Source: Paenibacillus hamazuiensis (GTDB lineage Bacteria; Bacillota; Bacilli; Paenibacillales; NBRC-103111). Taken from it: DNA of 64,000 nucleotides. The stretch covers positions 7,789,501 through 7,853,500 of the forward strand of contig NZ_JALRMO010000001.1 of the NCBI RefSeq assembly GCF_023276405.1, given 5' to 3'. Below are positions 63,937 to 64,000 of this stretch, one piece after another. The position numbers and the translations under genes are program-made. Numbering within the stretch: the stretch's first letter is position 1; each line of letters starts with the position of its first letter. Under the pieces are notes generated by a model that saw only the letters and a list, made by a program, of their open reading frames with translations, did not search any database and had not been told where the DNA came from.

Positions 63937-64000
63937 ATGGAAGCTATTTTGCTCGTCGGACACGGCAGCCGCGATCCGGAAGGAAACGAGGAATTGCTGC
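63937..64000 (+). CDS. cbiX: Sirohydrochlorin cobaltochelatase CbiX, 5' part only
   Basis: The window ends inside this gene. The 21 visible residues, MEAILLVGHGSRDPEGNEEL and one more, carry the GHGSR motif of class II chelatases of the CbiX/SirB family, with the metal-binding His. It inserts cobalt into sirohydrochlorin at the start of the anaerobic cobalamin route, which fits its place behind cbiH60. GGGGGAA lies upstream of the ATG. Confidence 0.85.
   Translation, partial: MEAILLVGHGSRDPEGNEELL

Overview
The window looks like a chromosomal segment from a Paenibacillus-type member of the Bacillota. Gene starts are preceded by strong GGAGG-type ribosome binding sites, TTG and GTG starts are common, and base composition is moderately GC-rich. 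The gene set is also typical: LplB/YtcP/LplA-like oligosaccharide ABC transporters, YesM/YesN-type two-component pairs, a protein with WG repeats and stalk domains, a DctS/DctR pair and a fused CbiH60-like cobalamin enzyme. No rRNA, tRNA, CRISPR array or prophage was seen. Assignment to the genus is inference from gene content.

Layout. 0-9 kb: nucleotide-sugar epimerase, MmyB-type regulator, LysR regulator with a divergent F420-reductase-like gene, YciI protein, ChbG/YdjC deacetylase, then a YesM/YesN pair. 9-18.5 kb: EamA transporter, then a carbohydrate locus (two LplB/YtcP permeases, lipoprotein binding protein, sulfatase, GH3 glycosidase) and a TipA/Mta-like MerR regulator with a textbook 19-bp-spacer promoter. 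19-25 kb: acyltransferase, Gfo/Idh/MocA oxidoreductase, alpha/beta hydrolase, VOC protein, a decayed permease fragment and a DctA-type symporter. 25-32 kb: an unknown gene behind a strong promoter, an HD-GYP phosphodiesterase, DctR/DctS, a methyltransferase and a DctP-family binding protein. With DctA these form a dispersed C4-dicarboxylate sensing and uptake set. 32-39 kb: a nuclease-like/winged-helix protein, the WG-repeat protein, two small or membrane proteins and a complete IS200/IS605 element (TnpA, TnpB, end hairpins, candidate omega-RNA).

39-45.5 kb is a six-gene operon (two permeases, binding protein, LacI regulator, TIM-barrel isomerase, histidine phosphatase) preceded by a perfect 20-bp palindrome that is a natural candidate for the LacI operator. 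45.6-48 kb holds an ECF sigma factor with an overlapping anti-sigma-like membrane protein. 48-54.6 kb holds a third sugar ABC transporter with its own regulator/kinase pair. 54.7-58.6 kb holds a 38-residue membrane peptide, a uroporphyrinogen-III synthase homologue, an ABC-2 exporter and an aldo/keto reductase. From 59.2 kb to the end a cobalamin riboswitch with downstream terminators precedes a CobT-BluB fusion, a CbiH60-like fusion and the start of cbiX.

The most unusual signal is not a gene. Three intergenic places (18753-18937, 21721-21905, 58841-59024) hold homologous 184-185-bp elements. Each is built from four 22-nt units in the order forward-forward-reverse-reverse with start-to-start distances of 51, 61 and 50-51 nt. 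The first copy is inverted relative to the other two. A fourth place (32017-32199) holds an element of unrelated sequence, with 24-nt units, but nearly the same geometry (50, 59, 50; 183 bp). Three of the four lie between convergent genes. I know of no described family with this architecture; it could be a small non-autonomous mobile element, a structured RNA or terminator module, or a protein-binding array.
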